From Gnetum montanum (lineage: Eukaryota; Streptophyta; Gnetopsida; Gnetales; Gnetaceae), in contig MNCI01036612.1 in NCBI GenBank assembly GCA_015680685.1, positions 5,594 to 69,593 on the forward strand: DNA of 64,000 nucleotides. The letters are read 5' to 3'. Below the pieces are notes generated by a model. That model searched no databases, had not been told where the DNA came from, and saw only the letters and a program-made list of their open reading frames with translations. The position numbers and the translations under genes are program-made. Positions 1 through 10,913 of the stretch are shown here, piece by piece (position 1 is the first letter of the stretch; every line of letters begins with the position of its first letter).

Positions 1-741
1 AGCAGGTTCTGTTAGGGTTTCCATGCCATGACCAAACTGCAAACAGTTATGAACAAATGCCAGGGTAGCGAGGTTCATGGAAGTAGTTGTGTTGTCCCTT
101 GTATAGAGCGCAACCATGGATTACTTTCAACTTTCCATAGGACATCTTCTGAACCTGCCATTACGACGGCTGATGTTGCTTTTGCAAAGTTTCCTTTGCT
201 GCATACCTCAACACCGGATCTGCCGCTAGGGTCTGCAAGAAGCATTTGTTAAAGCTTGCACTGTCTCTCACGTGTACGACATCTTGGATATTTAGTTAGG
301 GTTTTGTGGCCTACCCATATTTTTCACGTCTGTGTTTGCAGCAATCGAGGCCTTTCCATCTGCGGACGGTGGTGCCGTCGAACAGCGTGGGCCACGTGCG
401 GATCGCCACTAACACGATGTGGTCCGACAGCTACGTGAACAGGGCACGGAAGCGCAGCAGAAACGAGTCATGGCTATGGGTGTTCTTCAGCGGCTGTGTA
501 AGTCTGGGTAAAGGTTGAAGATGAAGAAGATGCTGGTGTTGGTGCTGCCGCGTTGGCAATTGACTTGACCAGTTCGGCCTCTCTATTTCTCTCTCTGTTT
601 CTGCGTTTTGGCTTGTGACTGAATGTTACTGGTACATGGTTACGGCGAGTCGGGTCGTAGACGTAAAATCGTAGGGCTTGTTACATTATTTTCGCCATCC
701 CTCTTGAGTCATTGAAATCCGCTTTTTCATTTACGGAAATT
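1..741. other. Unassigned segment, no confirmed gene
   Basis: Somewhat GC-richer than most of the window, with short open stretches (28-252 and 306-518, plus strand). A pyrimidine-rich tract ending in CAG at 339-341 precedes a GC-rich patch (345-510) and could be an old splice acceptor. None of the translations matched a family I know on either strand. It may hold debris of the host gene whose N-terminus lies at 742-1041, but no J-domain HPD motif is present here. Confidence 0.3.
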
Positions 742-1041
742 TTAGTTGTAGTTTATTTGCACTGCCACTCCATTAGCAGTGAGCAATTTTCGTCTAAGGT
801 TTTTAGAGCTTTCAGAATTCACAAATGCTTCCTGAGCGACAAGGGCTTCAGTAACCGATGTTTCACAACCGTTTTCTCTCGCAACATCCTTGTAGGTAAC
901 CAGAAGATCATTGATGGACAGAGAAGGATAAAAGTGTTTATCCTTGCTCGAAAATTTTCTGACACGTGATGCCTCACCTGTGCCTAAAGCTTCCCTGCCG
1001 ATATTGAGACACTTAACTACATCATCCATATTACCATCCAT
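742..1041 (-). pseudogene. DNAJB12/DnaJ49-like co-chaperone, N-terminal fragment
   Basis: Members of this family are Hsp40 co-chaperones, often ER-anchored, with a conserved N-terminal segment, a J domain and a C-terminal DUF1977. Only the N-terminal segment is here: from ATG 1041 it reads MDGNMDDVVKCLNIGREAL, then a region with EASRVRKFSSKDKHFYPSL and INDLL, which fits the family pattern of an M-(E/D)-x-N-K-D-(D/E)-A start followed by a basic, Leu-rich helix pair. An in-frame codon lies upstream at 1056, but the family start matches 1041. The frame stays open for ~100 codons and ends with no J domain or HPD motif, so it is a truncated gene copy or single exon. Odd substitutions such as lost Ala and Lys residues suggest a pseudogene. 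Confidence 0.5.
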
Positions 1042-1056
1042 TATCACAAAAACCAT

Positions 1057-1581
1057 GACTTACTGCATAGTATCTTCACAAAGTTTACCCAAGGTAAATA
1101 TTTAATTAATCGCTTCTTCATCATCACGTGGCTGTTGGCTTCCTTCATCCAGATCTCCCACAAATGCCTCAATTTGGTGCTGTGCCCTTTTTTTTGCAAT
1201 CCTTGCGAAAAAGAAGGAAGAGAGAGTGTAGTAGCAGCGTAAAAAAGTTTTGATTTTGATATGTAGCTATGAAGGCCTGGCCTAGACTACCTACCGTTGA
1301 GGTAGCAGAGTTTCCTGTGCCTTCAGTGGTTGGCGTATCCATGCCATATTAAACAATGGTTTCTATGCACCATGTGTGGAGTTCTTCACCTTCACATAAC
1401 CATGGCTGACCACTATGCCCAATGAATTTGCAGTGTCTTATTTAAGGCATCAGAGAATAGTGTGCCAGTCTTCTTGTCTTGTGGTAGAAAGATTTAAATT
1501 TTGGATTTTAGCACCAAAGTATGTGCCTGAATAAGAGAAGGTTTTGGTAGTGTTCATGATTCTAGGCTCATTTTTGTCCGA
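1057..1581. other. Intergenic, nothing recognised
   Basis: AT-rich spacer between the DnaJ fragment and the PPR fragment. No open frame, RNA gene or repeat unit recognised on either strand. Confidence 0.4.
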
Positions 1582-1698
1582 ATGCCAACAAGGAATGAAA
1601 TCCCATGGAATGGTAACATTTTTTCATATGGGCAACATGGTCCTTGGAAGGAGGCTCTGCAACTTTTGTGTATTCGTTGGTTCAAGGATGCAAGTTGA
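1582..1698 (+). pseudogene. Pentatricopeptide repeat (PPR) protein fragment
   Basis: PPR proteins bind organellar RNA through arrays of ~35-residue repeats. This 39-codon stretch begins MPTRNEIPWNGNIFSYGQHG and continues PWKEALQLL, matching the plant PPR consensus (MP.RN...WN..I..Y.Q.G...EAL.L.) at nearly every conserved position. It then hits TGA (1696-1698), and no second repeat is readable in any frame. It is therefore an isolated, broken repeat. It lies about 160 bp upstream of a gag-like scrap of element A (1862-1912), so it could be host DNA flanking the insertion or a fragment carried by the element. Confidence 0.5.
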
Positions 1699-1861
1699 AC
1701 AAGGCCTCTAAGATTCTGGGACATTCTCCCATGCCTTTGTGGATGTGAACCAATTAGCAAAAGCTTGTCTTAATCAACATGGTAGACTTCAAGGTGAAGA
1801 AATAAAATCTCAATAATCTCTTTTAAATTTTTCAAAAATCACCATAACCTTATAAAGCTTG

Positions 1862-1912
1862 TTCCATGAAATGGCCAAAATGTGCCAACAGCTTCAACAT
1901 GACCCTACATAA
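1862..1912 (+). pseudogene. gag scrap at left edge of element A
   Basis: A run of about 29 bases (TTCCATGAAATGGCCAAAAT and the next nine) is identical to a minus-strand segment at ~14118-14146 in element E, where it encodes FHEMAKMCQQ just before the gag CCHC-like knuckle. Here it reads FHEMAKMCQQL and then breaks up. It marks the junction where gag is fused to intron sequence by a deletion of several kilobases. Confidence 0.4.
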
Positions 1913-2762
1913 TGAAGCACCAAACATTAGTAGTGTCTATGAGTGAAGTTTACATGTAGCATAGTGTAACCCTCTGATTGCATATAGCGTAGCATGATAC
2001 TCTCTTTGCATGTAGCGTAGCATGATCTCCTAGTCACATATATCTCTAATAAAAATAAAAAAGAAAAGACTAAAAATTATACGCAATGTAGCAACGTGAT
2101 ACCTATAGTGCAGCATAGTCATCAAGCCTCACACAATGCAACAACACCTAGATGCAAACACATGAAACATGACGTAGCAAAGAAACAAGAATAGAAAAAC
2201 ATGAAACAACATAATAATGTAACCAACATATTATCATGAAAGGCATGGCAATGTAGCAAACTTTAAAAAAATAAATTCAGCAATGTAGCAATTCTGTAGA
2301 TTCAATAGCGTAACAACACGACAAACCTAAAAGACTCTATGACACATTGGTATATCATAATAAAAAAATTACAAAATTCAAACAAGAAAGAATTCATTGC
2401 ACTACAGTTGTCTCAACCATACTCCTGCTATACAAAATAACTAGTGCTGCACTACATTAAACAAAGTGTCATGTTGTCAAATCTCGTAGATGGCCAAACC
2501 CTCCTATGGAAAGTATGCTATACTAACCTTGCGCTAAGCTATCCAAAATTTCCAAAACCCCTATGACAAGGTGGTCACAATAATGGCAGTCGAGGAAATA
2601 CCACATGTAGCTGTAGCGTAACGTCTACACAACCGCTGCGGCCAACCGGCAACAGCAGCAGCGTAGTAGCCAAAATACCAATCAAAACAATGGCAAAAGA
2701 TGTGGATCTCATCACAATAACAATTACCGTAGTTTAAAAACAAGGGAAGCATAGCAACTTAC

Positions 2763-2881
2763 CAAGTGGATGGAGCCTCCTCCTGAACTTTGACATGCAC
2801 CTGGGATAGGCACCCCAAAGTGTCCTTTACCTCATCCACCTTAGCAAGTCCTCGGTGCTTGCATTTGCCTTTGGGTGCCAT
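2763..2881 (-). pseudogene. Antisense gene exon 1, copy in element A
   Basis: From ATG 2881-2879 the frame is open for 39 codons plus 2 nt (MAPKGKCKHRGLAKVDEVKD and onward). It ends at a strong splice donor, GTAAGT, whose first base is 2762. The homologous stretch in element B (28582-28700) also has exactly 119 nt, the same ATG context (ATGGCACCCAAAGGCAAA) and the same donor. A TATA box lies ~130 bp upstream on the same strand. The N-terminus is basic and could be a short nuclear-type tail, but function is unknown. Downstream exons are deleted from element A, so this is an orphan first exon. Its frame is intact, whereas B has a stop at codon 10. Confidence 0.5.
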
Positions 2882-3011
2882 TGTCTCACTCATGAATTCT
2901 ATTAACTACTATGCTACACTGCTTCGCTTTCTCTCAATAGAACTGTGCTATGCTTTGGATCTGGGCTCTATGCTCTGACAACAAAAATGACAAGTTCACC
3001 AGGGGTAAAAC

Positions 3012-3022
3012 CCTATTTATAG
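3012..3022 (-). promoter_or_regulatory. TATA box of antisense gene (element A)
   Basis: Minus strand reads CTATAAATAGG, ~130 bp upstream of ATG 2881. The same box at the same relative place occurs in element B (28831-28842), and a similar TATAAATA sits at the equivalent position of element D (60926). Confidence 0.5.
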
Positions 3023-3194
3023 TCGACGCGGTGAAAAGAACTTGCAATTTTTGCACCCTGGGTAATGTGGGATGCCCCGTATAGCGTAGCACTATTGTGT
3101 CACAAACCTACTCTAGCGTAGCATCATTGTTTGCAACATAATAGGTGGGCCCAACCAAAATTTTTTTCTCATCTTAAATTAACAACCTACCTTT

Positions 3195-3600
3195 ACATAG
3201 CCTACCCGCTACGGTCCGCAAAGACCTTAAACTAGTGACCTTTTACAAAGCCTACCTGTTAAAAGTCCACAAAGACCTTAAACTAGTGACCTTTTACAAA
3301 GCCCATCCATTAATGGTTTTCAAAGATCTTAAGCTAGTGACCTTAGTTCTCGAACTCCACCTGTTAACGGTCTGCTAAGACCTTAAACTAGTAACCTCGA
3401 TTTACATTTTTACGTACACTATAGCATGAGTATGGTCCGCCATGACCTTAAACTAGCATCCTTAGTATCTCTTTCATATTTTAAACTAGATCTCACAATG
3501 TCATAGTCCACCATGATCTTAAATTGGAAAATTTAATGTCCCTCACATGTTCAAACCCATTCATAGTCCACAAAGACCCTAAACTAGTAACTTGCGAACT
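3195..3600 (+). repeat. Tandem array built on GACCTTAAACTAG (A, upstream of RT)
   Basis: About seven degenerate units of ~50-65 bp, each containing a form of GGTCCGCAAAGACCTTAAAC followed by TAGTGACC. Equivalent arrays sit at 29027-29330 in element B and at ~57835-57905 (inverted) in element D, always between the antisense-gene promoter and the RT module. Confidence 0.75.
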
Positions 3601-3689
3601 TGGCCAAATAATTGATAGTTATTTCATGTTCCATTGTTGCTTTGCAAATGTTTATTATTATGTGCTATTACTAAAAATAGGCATCACTT

Positions 3690-3716
3690 GACTTGGATTT
3701 CTCTTATTATTGCAGG
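3690..3716 (+). other. Predicted 3' splice site before RT module (element A)
   Basis: The T-rich tract TGGATTTCTCTTATTATTGC ends in AG at 3714-3715, followed by GTTGAATAAAATGG. Element B keeps the tract, the AG (29432-29433) and the exon start. Ogre elements are known for an intron between protease and RT, and this acceptor fits that position. The matching donor is lost in this truncated copy. Confidence 0.5.
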
Positions 3717-6700
3717 TTGAATAAAATGGCCATGCAGCATGATCTACATCCACTTTTAACCTTGATAGGTCCTCATGGAAAGCTTGTAAGACATCTAAAC
3801 TTAGAGTCAATAGATTGGGAATCATCCACTGATAAGATTGTAGCATCCCTGGAAACATCCCTAGATTGGCTTGAATATTTGGTTCAAGCCTTAGACATAG
3901 AGGCTAGCGATGTGACCAAGGACCCTCTCATCAAGGTGCCTGTAACGTCATCCAAGGGAGAAATAAGGAAACTAAAACTTAGCTCCTTCCTAAATCCACA
4001 AATTCAAGAAGATGTATCTAAAGTCCTCCAAGACAACATCAAAGTATTCGTGTGGTCCTATAGTGACATGCTAGGCTTAGACCCATAGTTAATACAACAT
4101 AACATTATCTTAGACCTATGTATCAAACCAGTTAAACAAAAGGCTCGAAAGATAAAACTAGAAATCAAACTAGCCGTACGTGACGAAATCACCAAGCTAT
4201 ACCAAGTAGGCTTCATTCACGCAGTCGATTACTCAGAGTGGGTATCAAACATTGTTGTAGTCTCTAAAAAAATGGGAGGTATACAAATTTGTATAGACTT
4301 CTAAGATCTAAACAAAGCAACGATTAAGGATGACTTCCCATTACCAAGTATTAACCACCTTATTGACACTATGGTTGGTCATTCTTAATTATCCTTTATG
4401 GATGGGTTCTTGGGTTACAATCAAATTCACATCAATGTAGAGCATTAGTCGACGACTACTTTCATGATCTCTTGGGGAACCTTTTGTTAAACTATGATGC
4501 CCTTTGGTCTCAAAAGTTCCGGAGCAACCTCTCAATGAGCAATGACATACATATTCAACAACTACATCCTAGAGAGACTAAACGATTATGTGGATGACAT
4601 AGAAGTCAAGTCCAAGATAGCTATTGATCATCACACAAATCTAGATGTAGTCCTCAAGCATTGTCATAGGTATGACATACGTCTCAACCCAAAGAAATGT
4701 GTGTTTGGAGTTAAAATCAGGCGCATCCTAGGGTTTGTAGTGTCGGAGGCTGGAATATGAGTGGACCCTGAAAAAGTTAAGGCCATCATTAACCTAGCAC
4801 CCCCTACCAACCTTAAATAATTTTTTGGGTTGCAAGGTAGAATACATTTTATCAGAAGGTTTATAGCAAATTTGACTAACAAGTTACACCCCATGCAACA
4901 CTTACTAAAGAAAGGGGTTAACTTTGAATGGACAACACAATGTCAACAAGCCTTCGATGACTTGAAGAAGGAGCTTTTACAACTTCCAACTATTTACCCA
5001 CCATAAAGGGATAAGCCTTTCTACATCTACCTTGCCACTTCAGACACATCTATCGCAGCACTGTTATGCCAGAAAAGAGAGGACGGCTCTAAAATCCAAG
5101 TCTATTACTTGAGCCATGCATTAATAGCATACGAAGAGAAATACAAGAAAGTGGAAAGGAATTTTCTCGCTTTAGTATTTGTGCTAAAAAAGTGGAGACA
5201 CTACCTATTCCATAGCCAGGTGAACATTATATGGAAAAGCAACGTACTTCAGGCTATCATAAATAACTTATATGAAAGTAGCAGAATAGCCTAATGGAAA
5301 GCTATAATGGCACAATTTGATTTACACTATGTAGACAAATCATCAAAGAAAGGACAAGTGATAGCTACATAGCTTGCTACCTCACCAGTTGATGATTGGG
5401 CAACCATAGAACCTGAATTCCCTGATGAACATGTTAGCAGTATCAACTATGTGCCATCGCACTTCGAGGCCATTTTACATTTCGACGGCACCTCAACCAA
5501 GTGAGGTAGTAGTGCTACCACCATCATTACATTCCCCTTGGGGGACATTCAACATTTTTTCTTACCATTTTACCTTCCTTTGTACAGAAAATGTAGTTGA
5601 GTATGAAGGACTCCTTAGGAGCCTCTTAGCCGCCCAGTAATTAAATATTCAACATTTGGCAATCCAAGGCGATTCTCAACTTGTCGTCAACCATATCACT
5701 AAAATCTATGCTTGTAAAGCTTCACACTTATAGCCTTATTGTGATTTGGCCAAAAACTTGTTCAAATAGTTCACAATGACAGACATCCAACATGTGCCAT
5801 GCAATGAAAACACTATAGCCAATGCCTTAGCCACGCTAGCGTAAATGTGCTGCCATATCTGTTTGCAACTTTATCTTCTTCGAAAATAGAATTCACAGAC
5901 CCTATCACTCAAGTAGTAAACATCACCTTCGTAAGAGCTACCAACACCCAAGAGTGGTATGCTAACGTTAAGGCCTACTTGTAACATGGTGAACCCCCAC
6001 ACAGCTTGACATCCACCCAAAAGGATGCAATCCGAAAGTGAGCACAAAAGTACATCCTTGTAGGAGATAATACTTTATGTAAACACTCCTTTGATGGGAT
6101 ATTATTAACTTGCATTGGTAGGGAAGAGGCATAGAAAATCATTAACAAGGTTCATGAAGGACTATGTGAAGGACACATAGCTCCCAGGGCTATGGTAGCT
6201 AAAATCAGACGCGTAGGGTACTATTGGCCTTGCATGAAATGAGATTTCTTTGCTAAAGTTAAGACGTGTGATACATGCCAACATCACAAAAACCTTATAC
6301 ATGTTTCACCTACTTAGTTGCATCCCACGTAGATCACGTGGCCATTCCAATGATGGGTACTAGATATCATAGGACCCATCACACCTAAGTCTTCTATAGG
6401 ACATAGTTTCATCATCACTACCACCGAGTACTTTACAAAGTGGGTAGAGGCTATTCCCCTTACAAAGACTACATCCCAACAGGTTTGCCACTTCATCTTA
6501 GATAACATAGTAACAAGGTTTGGTCTTCCCATGACTATTGTGATAAACAATGGACCACAGTTTAGTAGTGTGAGAACCAAAACCTTTTCTAGCAACCTTG
6601 GCATTAAGCAATCATTTTCATCATCATACTACCCTCTGGAAAATAGTTAGGGAGAGGCAACAAACAAGGCCATCATCAACTTTCTTAAAAGGATCCTTAG

Positions 6701-7078
6701 CAACAACAAGAGGTGATGGAACGAGCAAATCCTCTATGTGATGTGGGCCTACCATACAACGTGCAGAATAGCTATAGGTAAGAGTCCTTATAGCCTAGTT
6801 TATGGATCTAAAGTAGTGTTACCTCTTGAATTTTAGGTACCATCACTGGGGATGATCCTTTCAAGAATCATGAATGAAGCCTAGAACAACGAGTCAAGGA
6901 TCATCAACCTTGACTTCCTAGAGGAAGAGCGTGCACAAACACTTGGTCATATCAAATGGTATCAAGATAAGTAGTGGCAAAAGCATCTTTTCAACCTAAA
7001 TCGGTGACCAATCAAAAAGGGAGACCTAGTTCTCAGAGCTGTCCGTGAACATGCAAAGAAGTTTTTAGTAAACTGGGA
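3716..7078 (+). pseudogene. pol: Element A pol: RT, RNase H, archaeal RNase H, integrase
   Basis: Pol would copy element RNA into DNA and insert it. Order seen: a conserved pre-RT segment (to ~4088, ending WSYSDMLGLDP); RT (4090-4900) with FMDGFLGYNQIH, MMPFGL and the catalytic YVDD at 4587-4598; RNase H1 (~4920-5330; FEWTTQCQQAFDDL, YEEKYKKVERNFLALVF); a second, archaeal-type RNase H (~5455-5850; HFDGTS, GLLRSLLAA, HVPCNENT); and integrase (~6060-6960) with the HHCC finger (CDTCQHH), LDIIGPITPKS and INNGPQFSS, where the second Asp is lost. The C-terminal GPY/F-type segment (KKFLVNWEG) is cut off at 7078 by the following array. The dual RNase H is typical of the Tat lineage. Many TAA, TAG and TGA codons plus a frameshift near 5400 inactivate it. 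Confidence 0.85.
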
Positions 7079-7335
7079 AGGAACATGCAGAGATAGTCCA
7101 CTATGACTATAAACTAGCACAGAGAGTTTGCCATGACTATAAAGTAGCATAGACCATCTGCTATAATGTAAAACCAACAAAGATGGTCCACTATGACCTT
7201 AAATTGGCCCATCCACCATCTACTATGACGATAAACTAGCACAACAGTCTGCTACGACCTTAAACTAGCATTTTGTAGTCTGTTGGGACCTTAAACTAGT
7301 ACATTTGACAGTCTACCAAGATGTTAAACTAGGTT
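7079..7335 (+). repeat. Tandem array (A, downstream of integrase)
   Basis: Six to seven degenerate units such as TGCTACGACCTTAAACTAGC and CTGTTGGGACCTTAAACTAG. The array directly abuts a truncated integrase C-terminus, whereas element B has ~100 bp more coding sequence before its array (32925-33215), so A has a deletion at this junction. Confidence 0.7.
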
Positions 7336-8708
7336 CTCAGCACAACGTTCCTAGCTTGGATCCATGATCCTATGAATAAGCGAGTGTGCATAATGCTAAC
7401 ACAGGGTGGGGCATTATAGTTCCAAAACATAGTTCACGATGATAAGAGAACACCCTCTAGAACATATGCAATGCCACTACCCCTAGCATCTTGCTGATCC
7501 TCTGGAGATGTCGTGTGACATCTTGTTGACCTTCTAGAGCTCCCACCACGATGGCTTGTTGCCTTGGCAGTAGCTTTCGTTGTTAGTGCCTGATTCTGTA
7601 GTCCCAGTAGTATTGTGGCCCAGCCACAAAGTTTCTACCTTCCAACCCCTGCCATCATCCAAGCTTAACATACGTTCAGCTATTAGGTCACTCCTCTTAT
7701 ATCTGAACTACATGATTTTTACCTTGGAAGGGGATTCCTGAGCACTCACATCATCGTAACTCCTAGCCTCCTCGCTGCTGGCCCCTTCAGTTTGCCACTG
7801 CCAGAACCACTATTGGCCTTCCTACTTTAGACATCGCATGCATCAGCAACAATGCTAGACACTTGAATAGTATCTATAGCAAGTAAGAACTTAGCCTAAC
7901 TATGTTTCATGGTTACATTTCTCTGGTATACTTTCTATTTCACCTGCAGGATATGAGCCAAGATGGTGTCAGTTAGGGATGCATTTTGCTAGGAGGATAG
8001 GACACTACAGTGTGCCGAGGTGATTGCTCTGACTAGCTTAGCTACTTGGGAGTGCACATCCTGCCCTTCCTCTTAACCTTCATCATCTTATTACTTACAC
8101 CCACATTTTCTCCTTGTAACATCTCTTTTACAAGCTTTCTCGATGCATGTAAAGCCCTCCCATATGCTCAACCACAAAGTCCATGATGCGCGTAACATAG
8201 CTCCCCACATGGGAAGCATCTGTAGGTAGGTCAAAGCCCCATATGGATGTAACACAACTAATCTTGGGGAGGAAACACCTATCTTGCAACAACAAGGTTG
8301 TTTGCAAGTGAACATGGCTAAACAACAAAAGAAAAACGTAAAAGCGTACAAAAAAAAAAGAGAACGTGTCCCCAAAAGAAATGGCACACCAACTATTTCA
8401 TTTCACAATGACCATCTCTAAGGATTCCAAAAAGAGGTTAGAAGCCAGCAAAAGAAAGATGCTCATGCACACTAATACACTCACAAGAATTTTGACAAGG
8501 GACCGTGATACATTTCATCTTTTCTTTTCCTGAACCTATCCCCTCAAATCCAACCTTTTCCTCCTTTTTCCTACACAATTATCCTGATACTCCTGAGTGT
8601 AGAAAAGTGACATATGAGCAACCACCAGAAAGTGATGTTGGTGTCTTGTCCTTCATGGTGTTTCATATTCTTTGTTGACATCTATCAAGTGGATCCTTCA
8701 AACGTCGA
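7336..8708 (+). other. Element A 3' untranslated region
   Basis: Collinear with 33216-34534 of element B (for example the shared GGTGGGGCATTATAGTTCCA-like block and AACATAGTTCA). Short open frames on both strands are not conserved between A and B, so I call no gene here. Confidence 0.6.
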
Positions 8709-8709
8709 C

Positions 8710-8722
8710 AAAGAGGGACCAG
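8710..8722 (+). other. Polypurine tract of element A
   Basis: AAAGAGGGACCAG sits directly before the LTR start TGAAATACC. Element B has AAGGAGGGGCTAG and element D GAAGAAGGGCTAA at the same place. This is the expected primer site for plus-strand DNA synthesis. Confidence 0.6.
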
Positions 8723-10370
8723 TGAAATACCATAAAATTTTAGGACCCTCATGCTTCAATAGAGTCTTGGAATTCAGGAAAGGACTTCCGCAAGTGCAGT
8801 GTCATGATGGTTCACACTAAGGATACACTTTCTAGTCTGACAAGTTTTCTATCTCCAAGGCTAACAGGCTTGCTAGACTCTCCAACCTACCAAACTGGAC
8901 AATTGACTAAGCTGACAGTCTACCCAGAGACCATGCTAGGAGTTGCCGAAAGTGTTCAGGATGAGCAAAATAGTTTGGCATGTTTTCTAGTGAAGAATCT
9001 TGCTACGTTATGCTATGCTATGCAACATAGAAAACCTTGAAAGATAGCTACTCAAGCATCCAAATGTAAAGTATCAGAATGATTGCAAGGAAAGTCATGA
9101 TTTACTCAACAAAATATGTTATGCTATGCAGCGTAGCAAAGGCAAAGAAGAAAGGCCCACCTTTCCAAGTGATTCCAACAAGAAAATTGCACTTGACAAT
9201 GCTTTAGCCTCTAAAACTAGTTGCCCCACTTAGACCTCAGGCCTCAAGCAAAGTTTCTCACTAGAAATTGGCAGATTGAAAAAATAAAGCAAGGTACATT
9301 GGCTGCTACACTGTGCTACACTACATAGTGTAGCACAACATAGGAAAAATGCAAAAATAATGGAAGTATTCCAAACATGAACTCAGGGAGTCCAAAAGCT
9401 CTCTAACATGAAGGAAAAAAGTTGCAGTTGTTAGCCTAACTAAGCCTCAGAGAAAATGCTTTTCAGCTCCTACACAAATTTCTGTCAAGACCATTGGCTA
9501 CTCTATGCTATGCTACATAGCATAGCACAGCGTAGCAAGTAGCTACTTACGCTACACCAATGTGTTCAAGAGTGTGAGTAGTGAAAAATTGGCATAGAAG
9601 CATCAAGACATCTTCAGGTAGCTCTAGAACTTATTGTCAATAATTTTTCTCACTCTAGCATCTCCTTGGTAGAATCAACAATCTTACTCCATTTCGCATC
9701 ACCCTAGTCAACTTCCAAAAATTTGTTCCTATGCTTCACCCTTCTTGTAAGAGCAGGGAAGATGTAGTCTTGAAGCATAGGCTTCACGTTGCTCACATTA
9801 TTAGCACATTATATTCCAGCACATGCAGTTTGGTTGGTATGGTCACAGCGTAACAAAGTTCACATCTTGCATCACACCCCACATGGTATGGGCATGATTA
9901 GCACCTTGTGGGCCCCAGGGCACATGGTGTCTAGACCGCATTTTCCTCTTGCTCCTAGTCCTATAAAAACCCTGGAAAAAAATGCTTGAAGGGTTGGCTT
10001 GGTGGTTGTCTTGTTCGAAAAAAAGTTAGCTTTTCGGTGCATGTGGCTTTTAAGTTGGTTTTTGAAGAGCATAGTTGGCATTCTCTTGAGAATTCTGGTT
10101 ACCTTTGGGTTCTCTGGTTGGCTCCAAACATCCCTTTGCAAGTTAATCATTTTTGCATCTTAGCAAATAGAATAGCAAGCAGAAGACCTGTGACCATACT
10201 ATTCGGTGTAAGTAGTGTCTCTCTAGCCTTGCACAACCTATTGTACACTTTTCAAACAAGGCAAAGGATCAAATCTACAACCTTTGGGGTGGTACACTCT
10301 CTCACCCAAATTTATTTTGCTATTTGCTTACTATCATCATTATTTCCATTATTTTTACCGCTTTACATTT
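8723..10370 (+). repeat. 3' LTR of element A (end lost in gap)
   Basis: Starts TGAAATACCATAAAATTTTA, matching the TGAAACACCATAAAATTTC starts of both element B LTRs, and follows them to the gap at 10371. About 200 bp of LTR should lie inside the gap. It contains several GTAGCGTAGCAC-type palindromes (for example 9300-9345 and 9495-9560). Because A has only this LTR in view, its age cannot be estimated. Confidence 0.8.
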
Positions 10371-10913
10371 NNNNNNNNNNNNNNNNNNNNNNNNNNNNNN
10401 NNNNNNNNNNNNNNNNNNNNNNNNNNNNNNNNNNNNNNNNNNNNNNNNNNNNNNNNNNNNNNNNNNNNNNNNNNNNNNNNNNNNNNNNNNNNNNNNNNNN
10501 NNNNNNNNNNNNNNNNNNNNNNNNNNNNNNNNNNNNNNNNNNNNNNNNNNNNNNNNNNNNNNNNNNNNNNNNNNNNNNNNNNNNNNNNNNNNNNNNNNNN
10601 NNNNNNNNNNNNNNNNNNNNNNNNNNNNNNNNNNNNNNNNNNNNNNNNNNNNNNNNNNNNNNNNNNNNNNNNNNNNNNNNNNNNNNNNNNNNNNNNNNNN
10701 NNNNNNNNNNNNNNNNNNNNNNNNNNNNNNNNNNNNNNNNNNNNNNNNNNNNNNNNNNNNNNNNNNNNNNNNNNNNNNNNNNNNNNNNNNNNNNNNNNNN
10801 NNNNNNNNNNNNNNNNNNNNNNNNNNNNNNNNNNNNNNNNNNNNNNNNNNNNNNNNNNNNNNNNNNNNNNNNNNNNNNNNNNNNNNNNNNNNNNNNNNNN
10901 NNNNNNNNNNNNN
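10371..10913. other. Assembly gap (543 N)
   Basis: Run of N. It hides the end of element A's 3' LTR and the boundary with element E. Any open frame across it is meaningless. Confidence 1.

Larger units (their letters stand above)
1860..10370 (+). mobile_element. Tat/Ogre-like Ty3/gypsy retrotransposon A, 5'-truncated
   Basis: Collinear with 27.8-36.2 kb of the complete element B: antisense-gene intron and exon 1 (1920-3022), tandem array (3195-3600), splice acceptor (3715), pol with RT, two RNase H domains and integrase (3716-7078), second array (7079-7335), 3' untranslated region, polypurine tract (8710-8722) and 3' LTR (from 8723). The 5' LTR, most of gag, protease and most of the antisense gene are missing. 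At the left edge a short gag-like scrap (1862-1912) is joined to intron sequence, which points to an internal deletion. The 3' end is hidden in the assembly gap starting at 10371. Pol carries many stop codons and at least one frameshift, so the copy is dead. Confidence 0.8.

Noticed and set aside
306-518. Possible exon after the CAG at 339-341
   Set aside because: Frame of ~60 codons with no recognisable domain and no clear donor; kept only as a note on the unassigned segment.
8091-8387. Minus-strand frame of 98 codons in element A's 3' UTR
   Set aside because: Not conserved in the collinear region of element B (33.9-34.2 kb), where the frame is broken.
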